64,000 nucleotides of DNA from Chryseobacterium nakagawai (GTDB lineage: Bacteria; Bacteroidota; Bacteroidia; Flavobacteriales; Weeksellaceae), in NCBI RefSeq assembly GCF_900637665.1, contig NZ_LR134386.1, forward strand, positions 3,960,501-4,024,500, in the 5' to 3' direction. A model generated the notes under the pieces. It searched no databases, was not told the DNA's origin, and saw only the letters and a program-made list of their open reading frames with translations. The position numbers were made by a program, and so were the translations under genes. Shown here in pieces: positions 45,807 to 54,769 of the stretch; within the stretch, counting starts at the first letter, position 1; the number at the start of each line of letters is the position of its first letter.

Positions 45807-46205
45807 GATGTTTATATTTTTAAATGAATTAATACATATTAATTTATTCAGGTTTATACTATAAAACTGCATATATCGTACCAATATTTTATTGTAAATG
45901 CATTATACCTAAATACCAACCTGCTTCCAAGCAATTATATATATCACAAGCAAACTAATCATATTTTAACATTTCGTTAAAAAAATAAAAACCTCAACAA
46001 ATATCACAAGATATATTATTTTCATAGCAAAAAACAATAACACACACTAATCATGCAAGTTGCCATTAAAAACAATCCATTATTTCACAATTTAAAAATA
46101 TCACATAAAAGAGATTTGTATTAAAATAATCTTAAAATTCATTAACAAAGCACCCAATAATAATTATTTTTCTATATTTTTGCCAAAACATTTAAAAAAA
46201 GCAAC
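45807..46205. other. Intergenic region between divergent genes
   Basis: Very AT-rich. TATTTTTG at 46175-46182 is an exact TAnnTTTG box 24 bases before the plus-strand gene, though no clear -33 element precedes it. Nothing else recognised. Confidence 0.4.
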
Positions 46206-47087
46206 ATGAGAAAATATATTTTATTTTTTTTATTCTGTGCAGTAACCCTAAACGCACAGGTTGGTATTAACACCACAACTCCCAATAGTACTTTAGCGAT
46301 TAACGGATCTTTAAGAGCCGGCTATAAGGAAGTATCAACAACTACTTACTCTATTTTAGCTACTGACCATTACATTACTTACAATGGAACAGCCAATACT
46401 ACATTTACCCTACCGGTTATTGGAACCGGAACGACAAGTTATACGGGAAGAATTTACAAGATCAAGAATATCTCCTCTTCTTCTATTACTTTACAGGCAT
46501 CAAGTGGTAACACCCTAAGAATTGATAATACACCTGTTACTTCTTTTGTCATTCCTTTAGGAGCCTATGCTGAAGTGGTAAACAATGGCAATTCCACAGG
46601 TGGAACCTGGGATTTATCTTTCACCGTACTCCCTAAACCAAGTAATGTGGAAATTTATGGAGCACAGTTATCTATTCCTCCTCATGGAGGTGGAAGTGGG
46701 GCCATTGCTGACTGGACTAACCATACCGTTACGACGTATGATACAGGGACTGGAACTGACAGATGGTGGGTAATCAGTAAAACTTCAATCAACAATGCCC
46801 ATACTGCTGCATATTCCAATGCAAGTAGAATGACCATTGTTTATGAATATCAGGGAACACCATTTAATGTAACAAATATGTATCCTACTTTAACAGCAGG
46901 AAATAATTCAAGTTTTCCCGATGTATTTACAGCATCATTTGTAAGTCTTGCCAATGATGGTACTGCTGGGAGAACAAGATTGACCGTATCTGTTGCCCGT
47001 ATTGACTTTATTGGAACCAATGGAGCTAACAACAGTAACTGGACCGGGACTTTCCTACTGAACTTATTATTGGCAAGAAAATATTAA
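46206..47087 (+). CDS. Exported protein, repetitive beta-rich, unknown function
   Basis: A 293-residue protein. The signal peptide MRKYILFFLFCAVTLNA is followed directly by QVGINTTTPNSTLAINGSLR, an opening common to many Bacteroidota surface or tail-fibre-like proteins. The rest is rich in Thr, Ser, Asn and Gly and probably all-beta. No T9SS sorting tail is present; it ends LLLARKY. Monocistronic with promoter-like box and terminator. Surface location is inferred. Confidence 0.75.
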   Translation: MRKYILFFLFCAVTLNAQVGINTTTPNSTLAINGSLRAGYKEVSTTTYSILATDHYITYNGTANTTFTLPVIGTGTTSYTGRIYKIKNISSSSITLQASSGNTLRIDNTPVTSFVIPLGAYAEVVNNGNSTGGTWDLSFTVLPKPSNVEIYGAQLSIPPHGGGSGAIADWTNHTVTTYDTGTGTDRWWVISKTSINNAHTAAYSNASRMTIVYEYQGTPFNVTNMYPTLTAGNNSSFPDVFTASFVSLANDGTAGRTRLTVSVARIDFIGTNGANNSNWTGTFLLNLLLARKY

Positions 47088-47145
47088 AAATACGGTAAAG
47101 ACACTCTCGTAAAACCTGAGAGGTTGTCACCCGAAATCTATATAT

Positions 47146-47180
47146 ACTCCTTCAATGCTACTATTGAAGGAGTTTTTATT
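47146..47180 (+). terminator. Intrinsic terminator
   Basis: ACTCCTTCAAT (47146-47156) pairs with ATTGAAGGAGT (47163-47173) and a T-rich tail follows. Confidence 0.82.
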
Positions 47181-47342
47181 TTTGAAAATGGACAATGAAA
47201 TTTTTAAATTAAAAACGAAAGACATCATAGGAGAAAAATCAGGGTTTTAATGTTTTTATGATGATTTCATCTATGCTACGATTCTGATTATGAAGTATTT
47301 TTTATACCTTTAAGTATCATTTAACCCTATTCAAAAACAATA

Positions 47343-47717
47343 ATGAAAAAAAATACGCTAACCAAAGACAATCTCTGGATGAAAGAACCGGAAGACCACG
47401 ATTTTCCTGCTGCACTTGATTATCTAGAGCTGCTCTTTACTCCTGATGAAGCACAGAAAATTGTTGAAAGTTTAAAAGAGGCAAAAACGATTACTAAAAA
47501 ATCTAAGGATATTCTTCGTGCCAGTAAGCTAGCTTTGCTTCCAGATACCAATATTCATGTTAAAGAGAATCTGAAAAAGGTAGAAAAGAATAAAAAACTG
47601 TCTCCCATTCTTCTGGTAAGAGGCCAGCACGAACTTATTATTGCTGATGGCTATCATCGTTTGTGTTGCAGTTATTACCTTACAGAAGATCTGGAAGTTC
47701 CGTGCAGGCTGGTATAG
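47343..47717 (+). CDS. ParB-like domain protein
   Basis: A 124-residue protein. The second half has SPILLVRGQHELIIADGYHR, which resembles the strand-loop with GxHR of the ParB/sulfiredoxin fold. The N-terminal half is helical. There is no helix-turn-helix, so it is not a chromosome-partition ParB. Function unknown. It converges with the epimerase gene at 47736, stops 18 bases apart. Confidence 0.65.
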   Translation: MKKNTLTKDNLWMKEPEDHDFPAALDYLELLFTPDEAQKIVESLKEAKTITKKSKDILRASKLALLPDTNIHVKENLKKVEKNKKLSPILLVRGQHELIIADGYHRLCCSYYLTEDLEVPCRLV

Positions 47718-47735
47718 CATATATTGTGATAGAGG

Positions 47736-48635
47736 TTAAGCTTTTAGTAATTTAAGAATAGCCTCATCAAAAGTTGGGTAAGAAAACTGAAAACCGCTTT
47801 CAATGAGTTTTGCAGGGTAAACATTACGGCTTTTCAACAAGAGTTCAGTTTCAGTTTTCAAAAATATGGAGGCGATCTCCAACTGCCATACCGGAGCATT
47901 TAACCCAAATGGAGCTCTGATTTCTTTTCTTAGTTTTTTCATCATGGCTTCATTAGATAATGGAGCGGGAGCTGTTATGTTCATAGAACCTTCCATATTC
48001 TTATGCTGAATAACCCAGTCTATAGCCCTGCAGAAATCATCAATATGAATCCAGCTTACCATCTGATTTCCTCTTCCCTGTTTTCCACCCATTCCTAATT
48101 TTGTTATCATTTTCAGTTTTGGAAATGCTCCCCCGTTATTTCCCAATACAATGGAAGTACGAAGTGTAACTTTTCTTATACCTTCATTTTGGATTCTAAA
48201 AAATTCGCTTTCCCAGCTTTTACAGATATTCATTGAAAAGTCATCACCGATAATTCCGTTGTCCTCTGTATTCAAGTGTTTTTCTGAATGCACATAAATG
48301 GTAGCAGAACTTGCATTCAGCCAAATTTTTGGAGAAACAGAACAACGATTAACAGCTTCTTGTAATATTCTTGTACTGTCAATTCTTGATCCATAAATTT
48401 CTGCTTTATTCTTTTCATCATAACGGCAATCCACGGATTTCCCTGTAAGATTGATCAGTACATCTGCTTCTTCAAGAATATTCTTCCATTCTCCTATTGT
48501 TTTCGCATTCCAATAAATTTCATTTTTACGAGTAGGCTTACGAGTCAGAATGTAGACTTGATCTCCTTTTTCTGTAAAATATTTTTCTAAGTTTTTACCA
48601 AGAAATCCGGTTCCGGCGGCGATGATTATTTTCAT
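47736..48635 (-). CDS. TIGR01777-family NAD(P)-binding epimerase
   Basis: A 299-residue extended short-chain-dehydrogenase protein of the TIGR01777 group (often called YfcH or SulA-like). The cofactor motif is IIAAGTGFLGKNLEKYF. It has VLINLTGKSVDCRY and SWIHIDDFCRAIDWVI, and the C-terminal DUF1731-like region (NVYPAKLIESGFQFSYPTFD). Substrate is unknown. It ends the run of minus-strand genes beginning at the GbsR regulator; this group often sits beside SRPBCC-fold genes. Confidence 0.9.
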   Translation of the reverse strand: MKIIIAAGTGFLGKNLEKYFTEKGDQVYILTRKPTRKNEIYWNAKTIGEWKNILEEADVLINLTGKSVDCRYDEKNKAEIYGSRIDSTRILQEAVNRCSVSPKIWLNASSATIYVHSEKHLNTEDNGIIGDDFSMNICKSWESEFFRIQNEGIRKVTLRTSIVLGNNGGAFPKLKMITKLGMGGKQGRGNQMVSWIHIDDFCRAIDWVIQHKNMEGSMNITAPAPLSNEAMMKKLRKEIRAPFGLNAPVWQLEIASIFLKTETELLLKSRNVYPAKLIESGFQFSYPTFDEAILKLLKA

Positions 48636-48706
48636 TTTTTTGAAGTTTAGGAAAGTGAGTTATTTGAAGTGTAACTTTTGGAGTGTGGGTTGTGATCTGG
48701 AGTATT

Positions 48707-49411
48707 TTAGATGATGTATTTTTTTGTTTTCACTTCTATTTCTGAACCTTCAGCCAGCATTACCGAAATAGGCTCCTGATGATTAAGACATTGAAAGTCT
48801 TTTCCGTAAATCTTTTGAAAATCGATTTCCAATTGATAATCTTTTACCTGATAACAGTCCCATTTTGGGTGACAAACTTCATATTCTGAGGTTTTATCTT
48901 CTTTTTTGGTAAAACCATAATAATGTTCCGTAATGAACTCAAATTCTGAATTTGCTTCCATGGGTTGTGCCTTATTTTCTGCTGTAATCTGAATAGAATT
49001 CCACTTTTTGTCTTTCCATGAATACCGGATCAGCAGTTCATCTTCTTGTTGATGAATTTCGTTTTTCATTGGCATTGTATGGTAGTTTTCTTTATAAATA
49101 GAATTGGCTACAAAACTTAAAGCCGGCTTAGGAACAATTTCTTTGATAAAAACTACTCCTCTTTTCCATTCTCCATTTTCATATTTCCTGACATAAAATC
49201 TGAGATTTACTTCTTCAAAATTACGATGAAAAGGAATAGGTAAACCCAATAATTTCGTATTTAAAAACATAAAGCCAACTAGGCTTACATAACATTTGCC
49301 TTTATAGAAATCGAGTTCTGTACCTTCCGGTAGGTATTTTAATAATACCTCCGGATCGATTTCGTAATTGATGATGGCTAATTTTCGCCATTCTGCTTTT
49401 AAAAAATTCAT
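48707..49411 (-). CDS. DUF2071 (YqjF-like) protein
   Basis: A 234-residue protein of the DUF2071/YqjF family, with opening MNFLKAEWRKLAIINYEIDP, then LLKYLPEGTELDFYKGKCYV and RFYVRK. Function is not established for the family; the fold is related to acetoacetate decarboxylase. It lies 71 bases before the TIGR01777 epimerase gene on the same strand. Confidence 0.85.
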   Translation of the reverse strand: MNFLKAEWRKLAIINYEIDPEVLLKYLPEGTELDFYKGKCYVSLVGFMFLNTKLLGLPIPFHRNFEEVNLRFYVRKYENGEWKRGVVFIKEIVPKPALSFVANSIYKENYHTMPMKNEIHQQEDELLIRYSWKDKKWNSIQITAENKAQPMEANSEFEFITEHYYGFTKKEDKTSEYEVCHPKWDCYQVKDYQLEIDFQKIYGKDFQCLNHQEPISVMLAEGSEIEVKTKKYII

Positions 49412-49526
49412 AATGTGAGTGGTTTATGGGTTGATGATGGCTGTTGTTTGTTGTATGATTAATCGAATTTTATTCTATCCTGGGATTAAATCTAAATCGT
49501 CACTTAGTGGTTGGATAGTGTTGTCG

Positions 49527-50003
49527 TTAGTGTTCTGATTTTGAGTATGGGTTTACTGATTCTGCAGTTATTTTTATTAATTGGTTTCTTTCCAGAAGGA
49601 ATTTTTTGAGATAATTTTTAAGAAATAACTTATTGAACATTTTTCCTATTATTCCTAATGGAGATTCGAAATCAAAAATATCAGTCATCCGTGTTTTTCC
49701 ATCTACTGTTTTAAAAATATGCTGGTGGTGCAATGATTTAAAGGCTCCTTTCTGCATTTTATCAGTAAACTGATTAGGCTTTTCCATGCTGATAATTTTT
49801 GTGGTGAGGGTTTGATATATCCCTAAATGTTTTGCTCTCCAGGTTACCGTTTCGTTTTCCTCAATCAAACCGGATGTGCGTCCTGCGATAGCTTTTTCAT
49901 AAGTTCGCGAAGTTGACTCTTGGTGCAGATCTATATTTCTTGCTAAATCAAAAACGGTTTCAATATCAGCATCAATCAGAGTTTCTAAATAAATTCTAGA
50001 CAT
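49527..50003 (-). CDS. SRPBCC-family protein
   Basis: A 158-residue START/Bet v1-like (SRPBCC) protein, a fold that binds hydrophobic ligands. Recognised from TLIDADIETVFDLARNIDLH at the N-terminus, WRAKHLGIYQTLTTKI in the middle and TRMTDIFDFESPLG, which is typical of the cell-division-inhibitor-like subgroup. No ligand can be assigned. It is 25 bases after the DCC-type gene and is part of the GbsR-headed run. Confidence 0.85.
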   Translation of the reverse strand: MSRIYLETLIDADIETVFDLARNIDLHQESTSRTYEKAIAGRTSGLIEENETVTWRAKHLGIYQTLTTKIISMEKPNQFTDKMQKGAFKSLHHQHIFKTVDGKTRMTDIFDFESPLGIIGKMFNKLFLKNYLKKFLLERNQLIKITAESVNPYSKSEH

Positions 50004-50028
50004 ATCAAAAGGGTTTATTTTATAATTT

Positions 50029-50841
50029 TTAAAGAGTAGTCAAAATGATGATGACGAGTACTGTTACCCTAAACAGTATCCATGAAATACTAGGAATGTA
50101 GTTTAGTTTTAAGACCCTGCATCTTCTCAAATGCTCCAAAAACATGATGATTACAACAATTCCGAAATAAATGAGGTAAAAATCCGGGGTAATGTTCACA
50201 AATAAAACTGGAATCAAGAGAAGTGTCCCTATTAAAGAAACGGTCATCATACTGCCTAGGTAATCCCAAATCTTATCTTTTAAATACCTCTTTAGAAATA
50301 GGGTCTGCCAAAGCACCTGTCCTAAACATACAGCTAATTCTCTTAAGAAATTAGGCGTTACATTACCCCCAAGCTTTCCTGAATATAAACTTAAAACATA
50401 AGCTGAAAAGAACATTACAAAAGCGATATAAATCAGCCTATATTTCAGATTAAAATCAGGTATACAAGATTGTTCTGTATTATCTTTTTTAGATGGAATA
50501 ATCTGTTTTCGGTTATAGGAAACAAAGGAATATACTTTTTTAAAGAACCAATACAAAGGTTGTATTCTGGCTATTCTTTCTAATAATGGAAATGAGCTTC
50601 CAATGATTAGCAACAAACTATCTAAGCCATAAACTACTCTATTCTTATCATGATCTACCAAGGCAATTTCGTTTTTTGCCCGATGAAAATCCACAAGATC
50701 TTTATTTCTGACTGATATTTCCGTAAAAGCTTCTCTTCCGTTTTCATCCAGCATACCATATTTTGTAAAGCCTTTGGAATACATTGCACATATAGGACAT
50801 TCATTGTCGTAAATCAAGGTGTGGTTTTTGAGCGTTTTCAT
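50029..50841 (-). CDS. DCC1-like (DUF393) protein with membrane domain
   Basis: A 270-residue protein. The first 110 residues have the DUF393/DCC thioredoxin-like pattern with CPIC (Cys15-Cys18) in YDNECPICAMYSKGF and VYGLDSLLLIIG. The remaining 150 residues contain about five hydrophobic helices. DCC proteins are thought to be thiol oxidoreductases; a fused membrane part suggests it acts at the inner membrane. It follows a small membrane protein gene with a 5-base gap. Confidence 0.82.
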   Translation of the reverse strand: MKTLKNHTLIYDNECPICAMYSKGFTKYGMLDENGREAFTEISVRNKDLVDFHRAKNEIALVDHDKNRVVYGLDSLLLIIGSSFPLLERIARIQPLYWFFKKVYSFVSYNRKQIIPSKKDNTEQSCIPDFNLKYRLIYIAFVMFFSAYVLSLYSGKLGGNVTPNFLRELAVCLGQVLWQTLFLKRYLKDKIWDYLGSMMTVSLIGTLLLIPVLFVNITPDFYLIYFGIVVIIMFLEHLRRCRVLKLNYIPSISWILFRVTVLVIIILTTL

Positions 50842-50846
50842 GACAT

Positions 50847-51218
50847 TTATTTTAAAGATTTATACAGATTATGGCTTTCGATAACATATAATAATGCCAC
50901 AAAAGGACTATAGAAAAAGGCTGCCATTACAATACATCCGGGAATAGCTGTAATTTTATAATCAATCTCGCTTGTTCTCAGTATTAATATCATTATGATA
51001 GAAATCCATACAGGCAGTATTGCCATTCCATAGATCAGAAAGAGCGGCGATATTTTGACTTTAATAAAAGTTTTAACTAGAAAACTGATTAACTGAGGAA
51101 TTCCTACAATAAAGTAAAATAATATCCATCCGTCCCAACCTTTAATGATAGTAGCTAGAGCTCCAATGATAATGAAGAAGAGCTGTATATAAATGTCATA
51201 TTTTATAAACTTTTTCAT
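50847..51218 (-). CDS. Small four-helix membrane protein, unknown
   Basis: A 123-residue protein with four hydrophobic helices starting near residue 10 (YIQLFFIIIGALATII) and no charged motif that would suggest an enzyme. It precedes the DCC-type gene by 5 bases and is probably translated with it. No family recognised. Confidence 0.7.
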   Translation of the reverse strand: MKKFIKYDIYIQLFFIIIGALATIIKGWDGWILFYFIVGIPQLISFLVKTFIKVKISPLFLIYGMAILPVWISIIMILILRTSEIDYKITAIPGCIVMAAFFYSPFVALLYVIESHNLYKSLK

Positions 51219-51295
51219 CGTATTTATTTTAAAGGTTGAGAAAGTCTCCTCGGGTTCGTTTGTGTTTTGATCTGAAAGTAAAATACATCCAAATC

Positions 51296-51697
51296 TTAAA
51301 TATCAATGTTTTCATTTTTGATATGGTTTTCTTTATTCAATGCATGTTTACGTCCTTTTAGGAACAATAATAGATTTAAAAGCATCATTATTCCAAGATA
51401 AATGGAAAAGCCGCCAATCTTTTTACTCAGCGCTACAACCAATCTTTCAATACTTTCAATTTGAAAAAACTCGATAATACACAACGCAAATCCGATATTC
51501 AGAAGGTAAAACCCGATCTTAAAAAGGGAGTTGGTTGCCATAGCGATGTCTTTTTTCTGGTGAAAAATATCAACCATAAATGCCTTAGAATTCTTGAACA
51601 GAAACTGAGATACCAAAACTGTAAGGATAATTACAATAGGTAAATAGATCATGTAAGCGGAAAAATTATACGAGGTGGTTAAAACAGTAAGTATCAT
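51296..51697 (-). CDS. Small membrane protein, unknown (paralogue of the next upstream gene)
   Basis: A 133-residue protein with three or four hydrophobic helices and a hydrophilic Lys/Asn tail. The segment LFKIGFYLLNIGFALCIIEF corresponds to ILLGCYYLLNLGYIAVSF in the neighbour at 51705, so the two are probably tandem duplicates. They are 7 bases apart. No function assigned. Confidence 0.7.
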   Translation of the reverse strand: MILTVLTTSYNFSAYMIYLPIVIILTVLVSQFLFKNSKAFMVDIFHQKKDIAMATNSLFKIGFYLLNIGFALCIIEFFQIESIERLVVALSKKIGGFSIYLGIMMLLNLLLFLKGRKHALNKENHIKNENIDI

Positions 51698-51704
51698 AAT
51701 AATA

Positions 51705-52049
51705 TTATTTAAAGGTTAGTTTTTTTCTCAAAAAATAAAGGGTAAAAATGTTCATATAGTGCAATCCACATAATATCAAGACAATACTTCCAATGCGTAT
51801 CGCTGTTATTCTTATCATCTCATCTATATTCTCTATCTTTTCCCAACTGGTAAAGCTTACAGCGATGTATCCTAAATTCAATAAATAATAACAACCAAGA
51901 AGAATTCTATTGATAGTCAGACAGAGAGTTTCATCATGAAGCAAATATTTCAGATAGGCTTTTCCTGCCTGATAACATCTTCTTCCTACGTCAATTGTAA
52001 TGTAGAAACTGATGCTAAGGAAAACCAGATATGAAATAATATTGAACAT
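51705..52049 (-). CDS. Small membrane protein, unknown
   Basis: A 114-residue protein with three hydrophobic helices, related to the product of 51296 through the YYLLNLGYIA segment. It is the first structural gene after the GbsR regulator. A copy of the operator-like palindrome lies 15 bases upstream of its start codon (52064-52085). No family recognised. Confidence 0.7.
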   Translation of the reverse strand: MFNIISYLVFLSISFYITIDVGRRCYQAGKAYLKYLLHDETLCLTINRILLGCYYLLNLGYIAVSFTSWEKIENIDEMIRITAIRIGSIVLILCGLHYMNIFTLYFLRKKLTFK

Positions 52050-52063
52050 TTTAAAAATATTAT

Positions 52064-52085
52064 ATTTTCAATAATTTTTGAAAGT
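52064..52085. promoter_or_regulatory. Candidate GbsR-type operator, second copy
   Basis: ATTTTCA (52064-52070), 8 bases, then TGAAAGT (52079-52085). The 20-base stretch TTTTCAATAATTTTTGAAA is identical to that at 52677-52695 upstream of the regulator gene. Confidence 0.6.
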
Positions 52086-52123
52086 TTATCTGAAATAAAA
52101 AAGGACCTTCATCCCTTTATATT

Positions 52124-52627
52124 TTATTTCAACAGGTTGGTAATTTTACCTACCAACCAGTGATCATCACTTTTAATTGCCAGATCCATGATATTGTTGA
52201 TTTTCCCGGTTACAGAGCTGAAATCATCCATCAACTTAATGAATTCTTTTGCTTCCTCCGAATCGTTATCTTCAATATTCCTTAACTCTTCAAGAAAGGA
52301 GATTACCGGCTCAATTTCTCTTTTCCTACGTTCTTTGGTAATTTGTTTAAAAAGATACCATACGTCTTTTTCTGCTACGAAGTATTCTTTCCGATCCCCT
52401 TTAATAAATTCTTTCCTTACAATACCCCAATCAATTAAAGCACGAAGATTCATATTGGCATTTCCTCTCGAAATTTCCAGCTCTTGCATCACCTCATCTG
52501 TTGACAATGGCTTTACACTCGCCAGAAGCAATGCATGAACCTGTGCCATGGTACGGTTGATTCCCCAATTGGTTGCAAAAGTTCCCCAGGTCTGAATGTA
52601 TTTTTCTTTGGCTTCTGAAAGTTGCAT
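52124..52627 (-). CDS. GbsR/MarR-type transcriptional regulator
   Basis: A 167-residue regulator with a winged helix of the GbsR type: TWGTFATNWGINRTMAQVHA at the N-terminus, PLSTDEVMQELEISRGNANM as recognition region, and RALIDWGIVRKEFIKGDRKE as wing. The C-terminal half is helical and presumably dimerises. Family members repress osmolyte or membrane-stress genes. It heads seven minus-strand genes. Identical palindromes upstream of itself and of the next gene suggest control of both. Confidence 0.88.
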   Translation of the reverse strand: MQLSEAKEKYIQTWGTFATNWGINRTMAQVHALLLASVKPLSTDEVMQELEISRGNANMNLRALIDWGIVRKEFIKGDRKEYFVAEKDVWYLFKQITKERRKREIEPVISFLEELRNIEDNDSEEAKEFIKLMDDFSSVTGKINNIMDLAIKSDDHWLVGKITNLLK

Positions 52628-52653
52628 TTTGTCTGTATTGTAAATTTCTAATA

Positions 52654-52683
52654 CAAATGTAATTATATTTTTTGAATTTTCAA
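52654..52683 (-). promoter_or_regulatory. Promoter of the GbsR-headed run
   Basis: On the minus strand: TTG (52683-52681), 19 bases, then TACATTTG (52661-52654), an exact TAnnTTTG, 26 bases before the start codon. The -33 element falls in the palindrome at 52675-52698. Confidence 0.65.
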
Positions 52684-52698
52684 TAATTTTTGAAAATT
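52675..52698. promoter_or_regulatory. Candidate GbsR-type operator, first copy
   Basis: AATTTTCA (52675-52682), 8 bases, then TGAAAATT (52691-52698), a perfect inverted repeat overlapping the -33 element of the regulator's promoter. Confidence 0.65.
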
Positions 52699-52750
52699 AA
52701 TTTTAAAATAAAACATACATCCGCTTGAATGCCTGTTTTACTGTAGTTAT

Positions 52751-54643
52751 TTAATTTTTAATAATTTTAAAAGTATCCCATTGTTCACCATATCTGCATC
52801 TCATTAAATAAGCACTTTGCGGATAAGCCGTAATATCAATTTTATTTGTCCCTTTAGGTAATTTTTCTTGTCTTATTAAAATTTTACCACTGAAGTCATA
52901 TAAATACAACTCATCAATTTGTTTATTTGATTGTATATTGATCACTCCTTTTGTAGGATTCGGATAAATTTTAATCTTGGGGTTTTCTTCATTTTCTAAT
53001 TCTATTTCAATCTTTTTATTGATATATTCATTCTTAGAAGGTGCCTGGCAGGAAGGTATTGTTGAACGCTGTAAAATTAATCTTAATAATAATTCATTTA
53101 ATTTTTCTACTTCATAAGAGTCTGTTGTTGGTTCAATATGATTATTTCCAATCCCACTGTGATTGGTAAGAAATGTATAGGTCCCATTTGTAAGCAGGGC
53201 AAAAGTCCTCATCAGATATTCTGTCTGCTTATCTGTATCACTTGCAGCCAGTGGAATTATTGTAATCCCCTTTTGTGCCGCCAGCTTTATCTTATCATAC
53301 AATTTATTAATATTCTCTTCTGAATAATGAGGCGGGGCATCTAGAATTAAAAACATAATTTTAGTAGAATTTCCTTTGCTCCAGCTCAATTTATCTATTG
53401 AAGAATCTAATGCTTCTACCACGGCTTCAGGAAAATCTCCACCACCACCTGCTCTTTGTTTTTTTATAAAGTTAACCAGGTTTACAGCTTTATCAGAAAA
53501 ATCGAATTCTCTGGTTACATATTCATCACCTTGATCCCTGTAAAAAACGGATCCGTATCGAACATCTGTAGTATTAGCTAGTTTTTTCTCAACTTTTTTC
53601 AATACATCCAATAATTCAGATTGCAAATAAGTGATTTCATCTCCCATAGACCCTGTAGCATCCACTATAAAAGCTAAATCCAGATTTCTTTTTTCAAGGC
53701 AAGGGACATCAAGACTAATTATATTTTGTCCTTTCTTAAATAAAGTCACATTACTTGATAATATTTTCCCTTTATCATCTGTAATAAAATACTTTTTTGA
53801 TGAAGATTGATCATCAATTCTCGGAGCAATCCACAGTTCAGCACTTCCTTTATTATCAGAAACAGCTTGCCATACTATTTCTTTCTTGTCATTCAACAAT
53901 CTTAATTTCTTACCAATGACTGGTTTTTTATTTTTATTAACTAGCTGAACTGAAACTCTTCTATCTGGAAATAGTTTCCATTCTTCTTTATATTGAGATA
54001 AAGCAGGAGCAGCTATATCTTGCCAATAATCCCATTTTGAAAAGTCATTCACTTCTCCTGCAGTTAATTTCCCTGCTTCAGGAAATTCATCCTTATCTTT
54101 TTTTGAACCTTTTGATTTTTTTACTACCGAAACTTTTGTAGAAGCTGATCCACTTCTTACAGTACTTGAAATTTCTGAAGCGACCATCGCTTTCGGTTTT
54201 GGACAACCATTATATTCTGGTCCTCCCGGAACAGTAGGACAGGCATCATCTTTATCCAGAACTCCATCTCCATCGGTATCCGGCCATGGACAACCTTTAT
54301 TTTCAGGTGGTCCAGCCACTGTAGGACAAGCATCATCCTTATCAATGACTCCGTCCCCATCAGTATCCGGCCATGGGCAGCCATTATTTTCTAATGGCCC
54401 TGCAATAGTTGAACAGGCATCATCTTTATCTGCCATTCCATCTCCATCTGTATCAGGACAGCCACTAAACTCAGGAAGTCCTGCTATTTCAGGGCAATGA
54501 TCGTCTTTATTAGGAACGCCGTCCTGATCTTTATCTTTTCTGATACTGTATGTTTTGTTTTCTTTTGATGAATCCGAAGCTTGCTGAGTTTTACAGCTCG
54601 CCAATAAAAAAAAAACTAATATCGTTATTATCGTTTTTTTCAT
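52751..54643 (-). CDS. Surface lipoprotein with TSP3 repeats, VWA domain and T9SS sorting tail
   Basis: A 630-residue protein. Lipobox LASC (Cys17). Residues 37-150 are four calcium-binding thrombospondin type-3 repeats (DTDGDGVxDKDDAC). A linker ([17 protein letters not shown]) and a beta-sandwich region follow, then a VWA domain with MIDAS motif DATGSMGDE near residue 325. The end is a type A T9SS sorting domain ([14 protein letters not shown] ... FKIIKN). Having both a lipobox and a sorting tail is unusual. From the linker onward it is paralogous to the protein at 62112; only the N-terminal module differs. Probably displayed on the cell surface and binding a protein ligand. Confidence 0.9.
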   Translation of the reverse strand: MKKTIITILVFFLLASCKTQQASDSSKENKTYSIRKDKDQDGVPNKDDHCPEIAGLPEFSGCPDTDGDGMADKDDACSTIAGPLENNGCPWPDTDGDGVIDKDDACPTVAGPPENKGCPWPDTDGDGVLDKDDACPTVPGGPEYNGCPKPKAMVASEISSTVRSGSASTKVSVVKKSKGSKKDKDEFPEAGKLTAGEVNDFSKWDYWQDIAAPALSQYKEEWKLFPDRRVSVQLVNKNKKPVIGKKLRLLNDKKEIVWQAVSDNKGSAELWIAPRIDDQSSSKKYFITDDKGKILSSNVTLFKKGQNIISLDVPCLEKRNLDLAFIVDATGSMGDEITYLQSELLDVLKKVEKKLANTTDVRYGSVFYRDQGDEYVTREFDFSDKAVNLVNFIKKQRAGGGGDFPEAVVEALDSSIDKLSWSKGNSTKIMFLILDAPPHYSEENINKLYDKIKLAAQKGITIIPLAASDTDKQTEYLMRTFALLTNGTYTFLTNHSGIGNNHIEPTTDSYEVEKLNELLLRLILQRSTIPSCQAPSKNEYINKKIEIELENEENPKIKIYPNPTKGVINIQSNKQIDELYLYDFSGKILIRQEKLPKGTNKIDITAYPQSAYLMRCRYGEQWDTFKIIKN

Positions 54644-54710
54644 GTGTTATTAATTTCTGTGGGAAATTATTAAAATTAATTTAAATGAAATTGATAAAAT
54701 TTTCATCCAT

Positions 54711-54745
54711 AAAAAACCGCTCCATAATTGATGAAACGGTTTTTA
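54711..54745 (-). terminator. Probable terminator of the barrel/alpha-2-macroglobulin unit
   Basis: AAAAACCG (54712-54719) pairs with CGGTTTTT (54737-54744), with a T-run on the minus-strand side. It lies between the A2M-like gene and the VWA gene at 52751. Confidence 0.65.
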
Positions 54746-54769
54746 GGTTTGATTTATACTTAAGAGATA

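Noticed and set aside
46206..47087. Possible phage tail-fibre gene because of the VGINTTTPN opening
   Set aside because: It has a Sec signal peptide and no phage genes around it; the opening is common in flavobacterial surface proteins.
54200..54530. Regularly spaced repeat that could suggest a CRISPR array
   Set aside because: The repeat encodes the TSP3 motif DTDGDGVxDKDDAC in frame; there are no identical repeats with unique spacers and no cas genes.
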